Origin: Palaemon carinicauda
Taxonomy: Eukaryota; Arthropoda; Malacostraca; Decapoda; Palaemonidae
NCBI RefSeq assembly: GCF_036898095.1
Contig: NC_090726.1
Span: 32,749,128-32,813,127, forward strand
Reading direction: 5' to 3'
DNA: 64,000 nt
Below the pieces are notes generated by a model that worked only from the letters and a program-made list of their open reading frames with translations, did not search any database and was not told where the DNA came from. A program made the position numbers and the translations under genes. Positions within the stretch are counted from its first letter, which is position 1. Each line of letters opens with the position of its first letter. Below are positions 49,990 to 62,195 of the stretch, in pieces.

Positions 49990-50760
49990 AAATAAGGAAG
50001 GACAACTATTGCAAGAAGAAGGAAGTAGAACCCACTGTCCAGGTAGAAAGGGTGACCGAAGGCACCAAAGCTCCTCTATCAACGAGGTGTAGTCATGGGA
50101 AAATTGTGGTAAAGATCCATGACACTGGGTCAGGGTCCCAGCTCATGACAGGGGGCTGAAAACCACACAGGATGAGAGCAATTACATCCATAATGGAATA
50201 CTCTAACTCAGGATTATTCCCCTTTTTCACTATTGGTCCAAGGTTCAGTGCTTTAAAGGCAGACGAATCATGAGCACCCTCATATCAAGCAAGGTTGCTC
50301 TGGTGAGTCATTCTCCCCCTCACAAAAATGACCATTCTGTCCAAAGAGGAACATTATTAGTAGCTGATGAATGGCCTGGTAGGTTAAAACAACAGAGGAA
50401 GAATCCATGGCACTGATTGCTGCAAAGAAAGAAAGAGTTACGTAATCTTCCCTCTTGGCTTTCACAGACGGGAGTAATGACAGCCACAAGTGGTACCACC
50501 CTCCCAACTCACTCTACCAAAGTATTGCAAGAAGGCAGAGCTAAAACTAACTTTCTGAGCAGGAAGGGTGATAGAGGGCACCATGGCTTCTCCACCTACC
50601 AGGGAAAAGAGTGTATGAGGCCATACACCTCTATCCCGCCTACCTACAGAGGTAGCAGGGGAGACCCGAGGTGTGGTCATAAGGGAGCTGTGGCACAGAT
50701 CTATAACACGGCTGTCATGGGCCGGGCCCATGACAGGGGGACGGGGACCAATCGGGTGCC
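49990..50760 (+). repeat. Degenerate duplicated segment
   Basis: 49990-50160 and about 50515-50740 share order and motifs: TTGCAAGAAG, a GGGTGA..AGGCACCA stretch, and CATGACAGGGGG. It looks like an old repeated element; the family is not known. Confidence 0.35.
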
Positions 50761-50879
50761 ATCCACCCACCTTTAAGAGAGGTGGTGTTGTATGGAACCC
50801 TTTCCTTTCAAATACAGCTGGCTTTCCTGGACGTCTTACTTTTTTCTCTTCATCATCTTACAAAAAGTATTAGACTCGG

Positions 50880-51770
50880 TGTTGAAAGTCAAAGAGGAGA
50901 ATGAGGAAGAGTCAGAGGAGGAAGACGAATATGCAAATTTTCTTCTTACCAAGCCTCACCTCAGGCTCTTCAAGCAGTGGAGTCAAGGTTTGAGTGACCA
51001 ATGATGATGATGCTTCCCCAAAGGGAGAAACTATTCAGGTTGCTCCAACAAGAACCACAACACTGGGGCATACTCACAGGGGCCTGTGATCCAGACACAA
51101 GCAGGGTCATAGGCGCTGAGGGAGTGAGATACACAGGCCCTCAGTAGTCTGTACAGAAACAGGTAATGAGTCTACAACCTCTGATAGGGTGCGATGAACA
51201 CTGGGGGATCCCCACACGCATCAAAATCTGAAAAGCTCACCAATCTAGATATGAGGGGTCCTTACTCCTGACATATACTCCCTAGGGATTGAGCCAGGGG
51301 CATATGTGCAGGGGCAGCAGTAGTAGATGCACTCAATGAGGAGACGAATGAAATGAAAGACTTCTTAGATATCTTGTTGGGTGTTACCAAGACAGACGCC
51401 AGAGAAAACTTGTTTCTCTCCAAAAAGCACAGAGAGTGAGTGTGATTCTAAAGCTGCCTTATACATAAACCAGTTGCATCAAGCAAGTAAAAAACTCTTG
51501 CTTTACATCTATTGTAACTGCAATCAACAGCCAGCATTCCCTTCTTGAAAAGAACGCGAAAAAGCTTGTTCAATGGTGGAGCAGTTCGTTCGTACTCATT
51601 GTGGTTGAAAACAAAGAGCAGAACTTCCAAGAGGTTGGGGCAGGGCTCCTCATCTGCACTCATCACCTGTCTTTTACTACCTAGTTAAAGAATTCAATAG
51701 TTGTTCCACCTTACTCTGAAAACATCTCCCTCTATTTGAAGGACGAAAGATTTGTATATAGGTAGGAACA
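50880..51770 (-). repeat. Ancient repeated element Q, copy 2
   Basis: Counterpart of 613-1931 plus 2579-2720, in the same orientation, without the R insertion. Similarity is strongest near 51270-51350 and 51560-51740. Confidence 0.5.
51448..51666 (-). pseudogene. Unidentified coding fragment in repeat Q
   Basis: A 72-codon frame reads CPNLLEVLLFVFNHNEYER and then PPLNKLFRVLFKKGM. The homologous stretch near 1850-1925 aligns well at DNA level but has a stop in this frame. The protein family is not recognised. A CAG-like acceptor stands just before the fragment, so a captured or decayed exon is possible. Confidence 0.35.
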
Positions 51771-53235
51771 TCTAATATTTGTTTAATAAAATGCTAACAA
51801 ATATCTATACTACTAATAAAGTTTTAACTATTTTTATCTTTTGTTATTGTTGTAAGGCTGATAATACTAGGAAAGAGAAGACTGTGGATACATGACAATT
51901 CTATGACACCAAGAGGACAAAACATACTGAATATCAAAGATTGGAATGTCTGATGGCAGAGCAGAATGGATATGTAACTTTGAAAACCAATGTTAGAAAA
52001 ATGACTGAAAAGGAATCACAACAGAAAATGTAATGGCCATGGAAAGGGGTGGATACAACTGAATGTAACAGATAATACCACAGGAGAGATTCTAAAGTTA
52101 GAATGGAGAATGGAATTCTCTATAAACACTAAGTATGCATGTGAAAAGCTCATGGCAAAAAGACTGCAGAATTTGGAAGATGTTGAATATCTGTTACTTT
52201 AACAACAATTATAATTTAAGGCCTGTACTGAGAGGGTGATTCAAAAATTGGCAGCAATTACCAGGATAAAGTAAAACTGTACTGTTGGAGCAATGGCATA
52301 GATAAATATCTAACTAAATAAAAACAAATAATGCAGAAGAATATTCAGAAAATGAAGAGAGGAAATTTATTGAGATTCATAGCTGGGAGTGTACAGAGAT
52401 GATTGCACAACATATTAGGATAGGTATGGCGGAATACCAATCGGTCGGAAGGTCCAGATTATGAAAAGAAGATAAAGATCATGGATTGGTGGCATTCAGA
52501 CAGAAAAATATAAAAATTACTAGAAAGTTGAGAAAACTTATCAACATTTAGTCACATGTAAGGAAAATAGGACACACAAAAATGCTAATGATGATAATGC
52601 AATAGTAAACTCCACCTATTGTAGCTAACCTATGAAATGAAGTACAGTTAGTTTTTCCTATATGGTGTAGCCCCAGTTTTGACGTAAGTCTTAACACGCC
52701 TAAATACAGTACTGTATGCAAGCACTGAAGTTACACACTTATGCTAATGCACTACTAAAGTCCTAACCTATGACATGAAAAACCCTCTAAGTCATGAATC
52801 ATAATTAATAGTAACAAAAACACACATAGGATATAATGAACCAGCAACACAAAAAAATACAATTCTTTTATGGGAGCTGCATTGTATTTACAAAATATTG
52901 TAAGTTTAAACTATTGTAACCCAAAGACTAACTTATTGATGAAAATTAAAAATTAAAAATGAGTCTTGAGCACGCAATACTCTTGTTAATTGTAGAAATT
53001 AATATGCCCTATGCATGTACTGTACTGTAAAAAAAAATTTTTGAATGATGAAATTAACACATCCTGGAGGTTAAAAAAGCTATATCAATGAGTCACTTAC
53101 AGCAATCATAATCAGACTTTCAGCATTTAATTTCAAGGACAAGTATGACTTGTTTCAGTAATCCCATTCTAAATACAGTATTAGCATTTTCTTACAGAAA
53201 TAATAATAAAACATAGATCAGTACAAAACAATTAC
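51771..53235. other. EARS2 intron, nothing recognised
   Basis: About 1.46 kb of AT-rich intron, with no frame, repeat or RNA that I can identify. It leads to the donor at 53235. Confidence 0.3.
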
Positions 53236-53417
53236 CTGGGGCAGATGACATTGAAGGAAGCAGATGGAAAGACAAATCCTGAGGAACAGCCCAAATATAT
53301 GAATATTCTGGAGATAAAAGATCAGAAAGTTTGAATATTCTATCTTTGCTCCACAACAGTACTTCCAATAGTCTTTCGTCACTTAGGGCTTTTTCTTGGA
53401 GAGTGCTGGCAGAAGAA
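53236..53417 (-). CDS. EARS2: Mitochondrial glutamyl-tRNA synthetase, antepenultimate coding exon
   Basis: 182 bases, minus strand, between a CTTCCAAGTAG acceptor and a CAG|GTAATT donor. It contributes 60 codons with no stop plus split codons at both ends (phase 2 in, phase 1 out). The product includes SDERLLEVLLWSKDRIFKL and then SDLLSPEYSYIW. The last is characteristic of the anticodon-binding domain of mitochondrial GluRS, where a short 'DL.SP.YSYLW' stretch follows the connecting helices. It joins in frame to 22776-22936. Earlier exons lie beyond the window. Confidence 0.82.
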
Positions 53418-53714
53418 CTACTTGGAAGAGATAGCCAATTATTAAAAATTCAAATACAAAAGTAATAAAAAGCATTTGAAACCATATGTAACTTAAAAAC
53501 TGGACTTGCATTCTTTTGACACAACTTTTTCTTGATCATAAAGTATCAGGCAGTCTCTGGGAAGAGAGTACTTGGATCAAAATTTGGATAAGAAATTAAT
53601 AACTATGATGGATACAGGACGTGATACTTAGAATTCTAATAAAATTTCTTATTTCTATACTCACCTGTGTATTTCCTCCCGAAACCCGGTTTAATCAATG
53701 TTTACCTGTGAAAT
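53418..53714. other. EARS2 upstream intron, short unique stretch
   Basis: AT-rich intron between the exon and element D. Nothing is recognised except the acceptor at its start. Confidence 0.35.
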
Positions 53715-53758
53715 ATGTTATTTTCCTTAGTAAAATAAATTTTTGAATATACTTACCC

Positions 53759-53912
53759 GATGATCATATAGCTGTCAGCTCTGCTGCCCGACAGAAAAAA
53801 CCTACGGGCGGAATACGCCAGCGATCGCTATACAGGTGGGGGTGTACATCAACAGCGCCATCTGTCAAGTAGGTACTCAAGTACTCGATGTCAACAAAGA
53901 ACCAATTTTCTC
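53759..53912 (-). repeat. Element D 3' inverted terminal repeat
   Basis: 154 bp; pairs with 59921-60074. One mismatch was seen (GTGGGGGTG against GTGGTGGTG). It contains AGCGATCGCT. Confidence 0.85.
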
Positions 53913-53960
53913 CTCTGTCCACTGGGTCTCTATTGGGGAGGATGGGTGGGTCCTTTAATT

Positions 53961-54051
53961 TATGATCATCGGGTAAGTATATTCAAAAATTTATTTTACT
54001 AAGGAAAATAACATTTTTCAATATTAAACTTACCCGATGATCATATAGCTG
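53961..54051 (-). repeat. Element D internal complementary region
   Basis: 91 bp, equal to the D 3' end joined to the 5' end. It keeps the CCTTAG variant of the D 3' end in complement and reads ATCGGG where the D 5' end itself has decayed. Confidence 0.85.
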
Positions 54052-54439
54052 ATTCACACCCAGGGGGGTGGGTAGAGACCAGCATTACATGTTGACATTA
54101 TATGAGCTAAGTATTCCGTATTTCATTTTAGCAGTTATTCAAAATAACAAACATAAAATAAATGAGTACCTGGTAAGGAAGTCGACTTGAACAATTACTC
54201 TGCCTTTTTAAGTACGTCTTCCTTACTGAGCCTCGCGATCCTCGTAGGATGCTGAGCGACTCCTAGGAGCTGAAGTATGAAGGGTTGCAACCCATACTAA
54301 AGGTCCTCATCAAAACCTCTAATCTAGGCGCTTCTCAAGAAATGACTTTGACCACCCGCCAAATCAAGTAGGATGCGAAAGGCTTCTTAGCCTTCCGGAC
54401 AACCCAAAAATATTTCAAGAGAAAGATTAAAAAGGTTCT

Positions 54440-55623
54440 GGAATTAGGGAATTGTAGTGGTGGAGCCCCCACCACTACTGCACTCGTTGCTACGAATGGT
54501 CCCAGAGTGTAGCAGTTCTCGTAAAGAGACTGGACATTCTTAAGATAAAAGACGCGAACACTGATTTGCTTTTCCAATAGGTTGCGTCGAATATACTTTG
54601 CAGAGATCTATTTTGTTAAAAGGCCACGGAAGTTGCGACAGCTCTAACTTCGTGTGTCCTTACCTTCAGCCAAGCTTGGTCTTCCTCATTCAGAAGGGAA
54701 TGAGCTTCTCGTATTAACAGTCTGATAAAATAGGATAAAGAATTCTCTGACATAGGCAAAGATGGATTCTTAACTGAACACCATAAAGCTTCAGACGGGC
54801 CTCGTAAAGGTTTTAAAATAGAACTTAAGAGCTCTTACAGGACATAATACTCTTTCTAGTTCATTTCCAACCATACGATAAGTTTGGAATATCGAACGAT
54901 ATTGGTCAAGGCCGAGAAGGCAGCTCGTGTTTGGCTAGAAAACCAAGTTGTAGAACATGTAGCCGTTTCGGATGAGAATCCGATGTTCTTGCTGAAGGCA
55001 TGAATCTCACTGACTCTTTTAGCTGTGGGTAAGCATATCAGGAAAAGAGTCTTAAAGGTGAGATCTCTCAGGGAGGCTGATTGAAGCGGTTCGAACCTGT
55101 CTGACATAAGGAATCTTAGAACCACGTCTAAATTCCAACCAGGTGTAACCAAACGACGCTCCTTCGTGGTCTCAAAAGACTTAAGGAGGTCCTGTAGATC
55201 TTTATTGTTGGAAAGATCTAAGCCTCTGTGACGGAAGACTGATGCCAACATGCTTCTGTAACCCTTGATAGTGGGAGCTGAAAGAGATCGTTCTTTCCTC
55301 AGATATAAGAGGAAGTCAGCTATTTGAGTTACAGAGGTACTGGTCGAGGATACGGATACTGACTTGCACCAGTTTCGGAAGATTTCCCACTTCAATTGGT
55401 AGACTCTAAGGGTGGATGTTCTCCTTGCTCTAGCAATCGCTCTGGTTGCCTCCTTCGAAAAACCTCTAGTTCTCGAGAGTCTTTCGATAGTCTGAAGGCA
55501 GTCAGACGAAGAGCGTGGAGGCCTTGGAGTACCTTCTTTACGCGTGGCAGACGTAGCAGGTCCACCCTTAGGGGAAGTGTTCTGGGAACGTCTACTAGCC
55601 ATCGAAGTACCTCGGTGAACCAT
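54440..55623 (-). pseudogene. Tyrosine recombinase remnant of element D
   Basis: The upper part is open (54856-55623: RVYQLKWEIFRNW, SAPTIKGYRSML, TAKRVSEIHAF). A frameshift near 54940 and further ones near 54620 separate the His/Arg and Tyr segments (FYLKNVQSLYEN). Confidence 0.82.
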
Positions 55624-55629
55624 TCTCTC

Positions 55630-56555
55630 GCGGGCCAGAGGGAAGCAACTAGCGTCAACTTTGTCCCTTCGTGAGAGGCGAACTTCTGCAGTACCTTATT
55701 GACAATCTAGAACGGAGGGAATGCATATAGACCTAGATGTGACCAATCTAGTAGAAAGGCATCTATATGAACTACTGCTGGGTCCGGGATAGGTGAGCAA
55801 AGTATTGGGAGCCTCTTGGTCATCGAGGTTGCGAAGAGATCTATGGTTGGCTGGCCCCAGGTGGCCCAAAGTCTCTTGCATACATCCTTGTGGAGGGTCC
55901 AATATGTTGGAATTATTTGTCCCTTCCTACTGAGACAATCTGCTATGACATTCAAGTTGCCTTGGATGAACCTCGTTACTAGTGAAAAGTCTAGACCTGT
56001 TGAACAGGAGAGGAGGTCTCTTGCGAACTCGTACCATGTCAGAGAGTAGGTCCCTCCTTGCTTGGAGATGTACGTCAAAGCAGGGTGTTGTCCGTGTTCA
56101 CCTCCACCACTTTGCCTTGAAGGAGAGACCTGAAGCTTTTCCAGGTCAGATGTACTGCCAGTAGCTTCTTGCAGTTGAAATGCATTGTCCTTTGACTCGA
56201 GTTCCAAAATCCCGAGCATTCCCTACCGCCTAATGTCGCACCCCAGCCTACGTCCGATGCGTCCGAGAAGAGAACGTGGTTGGGAGTCTGAACAGTCAGG
56301 GGAAGACCCTTTCAAAGGTTGATAAAGTCCTTTCACCAAGTCAGACCAGACTTTATCTTTCCGGAAACCGGGATCGAGACCGCTTCTAGTGTCTTGTCCT
56401 TTTCCAGTGAAAAGCTAGATGAAACAGAAGAGGACGGAGGTGTAGTCTTCCAAGTGACACAAATTGAACCACGGATGACAGTGTCCTAACCAGACTCATC
56501 CACAGCCTGACAGGGCAGTGTTCCTTCTTCAGCATCTTCTGGATGGATAGCAGGG
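55630..56555 (-). pseudogene. RNase H remnant of element D
   Basis: Segments NVIADCLSRKGQ, WGQPTIDLFATSMTKRLP and DLLSCSTGLDFSLVTRFIQ are recognisable across shifted frames. Upstream it passes into gag at about 56560 without RT. The deletion junction resembles that of C near 42290. Confidence 0.75.
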
Positions 56556-56559
56556 CTGG

Positions 56560-58740
56560 GGGTTGATCGTCTTGTTCAGCAATGTCCTCATCAGAGGGTT
56601 CCTCATCCGAAACTGATGAGGAAACGGCAACGGAGAGGGCAACGTCTGACTCGCTGAATCCGGTCGCACTGGTGGATGCGTGACGGAGCCGGACACAAGA
56701 TCATGGTACTGCTGCACAGTCTGTGAACTGTCAACCATGGGGACGCGAGGAAGTACAGCGTCAACCCAAAACTGTCTAGACTGTCTGGGTTGTGCAGTCA
56801 ACCCCCTACCGGGTTGCTGAGGTTGCCGCACTGCGTCACAACAAGTCACCTCTGCTGGTTGTTAAACGTCTTCCTAGTGACACACTGAACGTCCACAACC
56901 ACCTCCGAGAGTCGCTTAACGTCAACGTGCGACTGGCAACCCACACTGGGTCGCATCGGTGGAGGAACCACCTCAACTGGCGGACGCGAGTAGGATACCT
57001 CAGCGTCAACAGGGCGTACAACCAACCGGTAGGAAGGTTGTTGGCCAGAAGGTTCTTCTCCGTAAAAAATCCTCTATCAAGGACACAAGCTTGGACTGCA
57101 TGTCTTGCAACAAAGCCCATTAGGGTCTATGGGAGCAGGTGTGGCAACAGACGGGGTTAGCGACTGAAGCGGAACCATTTACCATCCCTGGAAGCCTTGT
57201 TATGCTTTAATTAAAGTCCATAGGAGGCTAAGCAGCTTAAGGCTCCTCTCCAAATGACAGAGTCCTCAAAGGAATATCAGAAGGAGGGAGAACAGCCCTT
57301 TCTCATCTACAGGAACCATGTCCGAGAAAAGCTAGGTTATCTCAGTGAGGGTCTCACTGGTGCATAAGCAGCAGACCAGAAGGCAACGTTATGTAACTGC
57401 TTGACAGTCTGTGAACTGTCAAAAACTGAACTGTCAACCACAACAGGTGCGTGAGGACATACAGCACTGGTGCATTAGTAGCAGACCAGAAGGCAACGTC
57501 ATGTAACTGCTTGACAGTCTGTGAGCTGGCAACAACCAAAGCTGTGTGGGGAAGCCTCAACTCCTGACTGACTAGTCTGCTGCGGGCGAGTGGCGGTAAC
57601 CACAGAGGGTTGCGGAGGCTGACACACCGTGTCAAAACACGGCAGCTTGTGGTAGCTCACGCACGGCAACGGAGTGCTCCGTGTGTCTGTGGGAGTCAGC
57701 ATGCGTCTGGCAGGGTCGGCTGCGCATGGGTGGAGGAGCTCTCACAACAAGAGTGTGGGAGCAGGCAGCCATGCTGGGCGCACAACCGTGGCAGGTTGTA
57801 GGCAAACGGGTGCATCGTCAACCTTCTCCGCAGTCGGAGTGTGGGAGCAGGCAACAACCAAAGCGGAGTGGTGGTGCGTGGTGGGGACTGCCGTGGGTTG
57901 CGGAAACTAACGCATCGCATCAAAACACGGCAGCTTGACTCCACCTTCCCACTGCTGATGCGGTAGCTCACGCATGTTAACGGAGGGAGCCGCACGTCGG
58001 CTAACGTTAACATGCGTCTGGCAGGGTCGATTGCGCATCGGAGGTGGAGCTCTCCGCAGCCGAAGTGTGGGAGCAGGCAGCCTCAGCGTGAGCTGGGCGC
58101 ACAACCGTGGCAGGTTGTAGGCTAACGGGAGCAGTGTCAACCTTCTCCGCACGAAACTCCTGCATAACCGCAGCTAACTGAGTCTGCATAGACTGCAGTA
58201 AAGACCACTTAGGGTCTACAAAAAAAACGGCAACAGACGGAGCTACTGTCCGTTGTGACTGAGGGTCTAAAACAGCTGGTGCAGCAACAGACGGAGTTAC
58301 TGCCTGTTGCGGTACCACCTTGCCTCTCTTAGGAGGTGTGCAGTCGTCGGATGACTGCAGCGAGTCCGAACTGACCCAGTGGCTACACCTAGGCCGTTGG
58401 ACTTGCGCGGAAGGGACCGACTTGCACTTAAAAAGCTGCAAGATGTGGTCCATGGTTTCTTACGAGAAACCTCTTCCGCAGACGAGGAATAAATGGGCTC
58501 TCTCGTCTTTGTGTGGGTGGGGCGATCTCACGTCGGCTAACGTGGGTAGATACGCCCGAAACCACGGAGGGAAAAACGTCTGTTCGTTGATCAAGGCCTG
58601 TGGAACCCATAAGTCGTTCGACATTACTTCTCCCCTGGGCTTGGGAGCTTGTAAGAGGTCCCGGACTAGGTGAACGACTGGCACGAACAGACGAACCCTC
58701 GGACGCAACACTGTAACACTTTGCGCATATCACTTTATCA
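56560..58740 (-). pseudogene. Rearranged gag remnant of element D
   Basis: The N-terminal segment (VRASRSPSPGPLTSSQAQGR) is near 58700, the middle (VAAPAVLDPQSQ, VDPKWSLLQSMQTQL) is near 58250, and repeated middle segments follow to 56560. The order is the C-lineage rearrangement. No long frame survives. Confidence 0.7.
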
Positions 58741-59920
58741 CTTTTGATTTTCTGTTTTGCACTTATTTCACTGAAATCGAAACTTTAACTGATTTCTACC
58801 TGAAACACGCAATCCTATCCTTCATTAAAAGGTAGTAATTGCGAAAAAAGTCTTACAATGCAACAGAAAAACATAAATAAAGATAAAGAATTCAGTGGCT
58901 GGAAAAGAGACTAAACACTAGATAAAAAAAAACTACGTTTACAATCTCTCACCGCACAAAGCCTGGGAAGAAGAATAAAACCCTAGAAACGTTTTACCTT
59001 CTTCCCCTACAGCGACTAGGGAGGAGAGTAAAAAAAAAAAAAAAAAAAAACGAGAACGTTACCCGCTTGAACGAAACGTTTATTCTCCTCTCTCTCCCTC
59101 CGTCTCTATCTCTCTCTCTCTTCTCTCTTGATTTCGCACCTGAGAGAAGAGCCCAATTATATATCGTTAAAACATGTTATTTGCTAAAGGAAAAAACTGA
59201 AAGGTTTTCCAAATAAAAAGTTCCTTTAATTTAGAATTTAAACCATTTAAGCTAAGAAAGAATGAACGAAACGCTAGAATCGGTTTACTCTTACTGCAAA
59301 GTGAAACCGTGATACACTCTCTCTCTATCGTAACGATAGAGCGCATGTTGAACGTTCTGAACGTCAACAACTGTGTAGACTAAAAAACTAAACGTTAGTT
59401 CATCTTTGAAAACAGTACGAGACTATCAAAGAAATTCTTTCATAAAACATAAAAATTAAAAAAGTATTAAATTCTTTAAAGGTTAAATACGATATAACGG
59501 GCTCAATGTTAATTAACTTCGGTTCCAAGTTAGGACCGCCTACTTAGGAAAGGTCGCATATAAACAAACATAAAAATTTATTTTTTATAAGTTTATAATA
59601 AATGGAAAGTTAATCGAAGAGGCCTATAAAGGCGGAGAGATATAAATAAATAGATCTATAACGTGTTAAGCAAAATTACCAAAAACCTAAACACACTTCC
59701 GTCTAAGGGAAGGGTCGGCCATTTAAAAGTGAAAGAGAGTCCATACTCTCTTCGTCACCATAATTAAATCTATCCAAAACGAGTACAAGTTTTGAAATGA
59801 AGAAAAAAGCACTGCATAGCGAAAGCTCAAAACTGGAATAGTGTACTTCACCAAATCGTTGTGAAAACAAATCCAGTTAGGGACGGCGTATTTAGTTGGT
59901 CTTGCCAGTGGCACGACAGA
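58741..59920 (-). other. Leader region of element D
   Basis: Non-coding, homologous to the B and C leaders. It has a run of 21 A residues at 59030-59050 and a (CT)n-rich tract near 59089-59129. Confidence 0.55.
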
Positions 59921-60074
59921 GAGAAAATTGGTTCTTTGTTGACATCGAGTACTTGAGTACCTACTTGACAGATGGCGCTGTTGATGTACACCACCACCTG
60001 TATAGCGATCGCTGGCGTATTCCGCCCGTAGGTTTTTTCTGTCGGGCAGCAGAGCTGACAGCTATATGATCATC
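59921..60074 (-). repeat. Element D 5' inverted terminal repeat
   Basis: Reverse complement of 53759-53912. The bases just outside read CATGTAAG where other members have GGGTAAG or GGCTAAG. Confidence 0.83.
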
Positions 60075-60811
60075 ATGTAAGTTTAATATTGAAAAATGTT
60101 ATTTTCATTAGTAAAATAAATTTTTGAATATACTTACCCGATAATCATGTAGCTGTCAACTCTGTTGCCGACAGAAATCTACGGTCGGGATACGCCAGCG
60201 ATCGCTATACAGGTGGGGGTGAACACCACAGCGCCATCTGTGGTCAGGTACTCCAGTACTTCTTGTCAACACCACCTCAATTTTTTCCTCGGTCCACTGG
60301 TTCTCTATGGGGAGGAAGGGTGGGTCAATTAAATCATGATTATCGGGTAAGTATATTCAAAAATTTATTTTACTAATGAAAATAACATTTTTCAATATTA
60401 ATCTTACCCGATAATCATGTAGCTGATTCACACCCAGGGTGGTGGGTGGAGACCAGCATATATGTTAACAAAGAAGCTAAGTATCCCGTATTTTATTTTA
60501 TTAGTTATTCAAAAATAACATAAAATAAATAAGTACCTGGTAAGGAAGACGACTTGAACCATTACTCTGCCTTTATTAAGTACGTCTTCCTTACTGAGCG
60601 TAGCGGTCCTCTTAGGATGCTGAACGACTCTTAGGTGCTGAAGTATAAAGGGCTGCAACCCATACTAAAGGACCTCATCACAACCTTTAACCTCGGCGCT
60701 TCTCAAGAAAGAATTGACCACCCGCCAAATCAACAAGGATGTGGAAGGCTTCTTAGCCGACCGTACAACCCATAAAAAGTATTCAAGAGAAAGGTTAAAA
60801 AGGTTATGGGA

Positions 60812-62186
60812 TTATGGGAATGTAGTGGCTGAGCCCCCGCCTACTACTGCATTCGTTGCTACGAATGGTCCCAGGGTGTAGCAGTTCTCGTAAAGAGACT
60901 GAACATCTTTGAGATAGAATGATGCGAACACTGACTTGCTTCTCCAATAGGTTGCATCCATAACACTCTGCAGAGAACGGTTCTGTTTGAGGGCCACTGA
61001 AGTAGCCACAGCTCTCACTTCATGTGTCCTTACCTTCAGCAAAGCAAGGTCTTCTTCCTTCAGATGAGAATGTGCTTCCCTAATCAGGAGCCTGAATAGG
61101 TAAGAAACTGAGTTCTTAGACCTTGGAAGAGAAGGCTTCTTGATAGCACACCAAAAGGCTTCTGATTGTCCTCGTAAAGGTTATGACCTTTTTAGATAGT
61201 ACCTAAGAGCTCTAACTGGGCAAAGTACTCTCTCCAGTTCGTCCCCCACCAAGTTGGACAGGCTTGGGATCTCGAACGACTTAGGCCAAGGACGTGAAGG
61301 AAGCTCGTTTTAGCAAAAAACCGAGCTGCAAGGAACATGTAGCCGTTTCAGATGTGAAAACTATGTTCCTGCTGAAGGCGTGGATCTCACTTACTCTTTT
61401 AGCTGTTGTCAAGCACACGAGGAAAAGAGTTTTCAATGTGAGGTCCTTATAAGAGGCTGATTGGAGAGGTTCAAATCTTGATGACATAAGGAACCTTAGG
61501 ACCACGTCTAGATTCCAGCCTGGAGTGGACAACCGACGTTCCTTTGAGGTCTTAAAAGACCTAAGGAGGTCCTGTAGATCTTTGTTGGTGGAAAGATCCA
61601 AGCCTCTGTGGCGGAAAACCTCTGCCAACATACTTCTGTAACCCTTAATCGTAGGAGCTGAAAGGGATCTTACGTTCCTTAGATGTAACAGGAAGTCAGC
61701 AATCTGGGTTACAGTGGTACTGGATGAGGAAACTGCATTGGCCTTGTACCAGCTTCGGAAGACTTCCCCTTTAGACTGATAGACTCTGAGAGTGGATGTC
61801 CTCCTTGCTCTGGCAATCGCTCTGGCTGCCTCCTTCGAAAAGCCCCTAGCTCTTGAGAGTCTTTCGAAAGACTGAAGGCAGTCAGACGAAGAGCGTGGAG
61901 GTTTGGATGTACCTTCTTTACGTGAGGTAGACGTAGAAGGTCCACTCCTAGAGGAAGAGTCCTGGGAATGTCGACCAGCCATTGCAGTACCTCTATGAAC
62001 CATTCTCTCGCGGGCCAGAGCGGAGCCAACCAACGTCAGCCGTGTCCCTTTGCGAGAGGCGAACTTCTGAAGTACCCTGTTGACAATCTTGAACGGCGGG
62101 AATGCATACAGGTCGAGATGGGACCAATCCAGCAGAAAAGCATCCACGTGAACTGCTGCTGGGTCTGGAATCGGAGAACAATACAA
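60812..62186 (-). pseudogene. Tyrosine recombinase remnant of element E
   Basis: Same pieces and same breaks as 16566-17940. A few substitutions distinguish it, for example GYRSMLAEVF here against GYRSMLAAVF in B. Confidence 0.85.
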
Positions 62187-62195
62187 CGGGAGCCT

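Larger units (their letters stand above)
53715..60098 (-). mobile_element. Defective DIRS-like element D (A lineage)
   Basis: 6.4 kb, sense minus. ITRs are at 53759-53912 and 59921-60074, and the ICR is at 53961-54051. YR is broken by frameshifts, RT is absent and gag is rearranged as in C. Its 5' end touches the 3' end of E with no base between them, sharing one ATG at 60096-60098. Confidence 0.87.
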
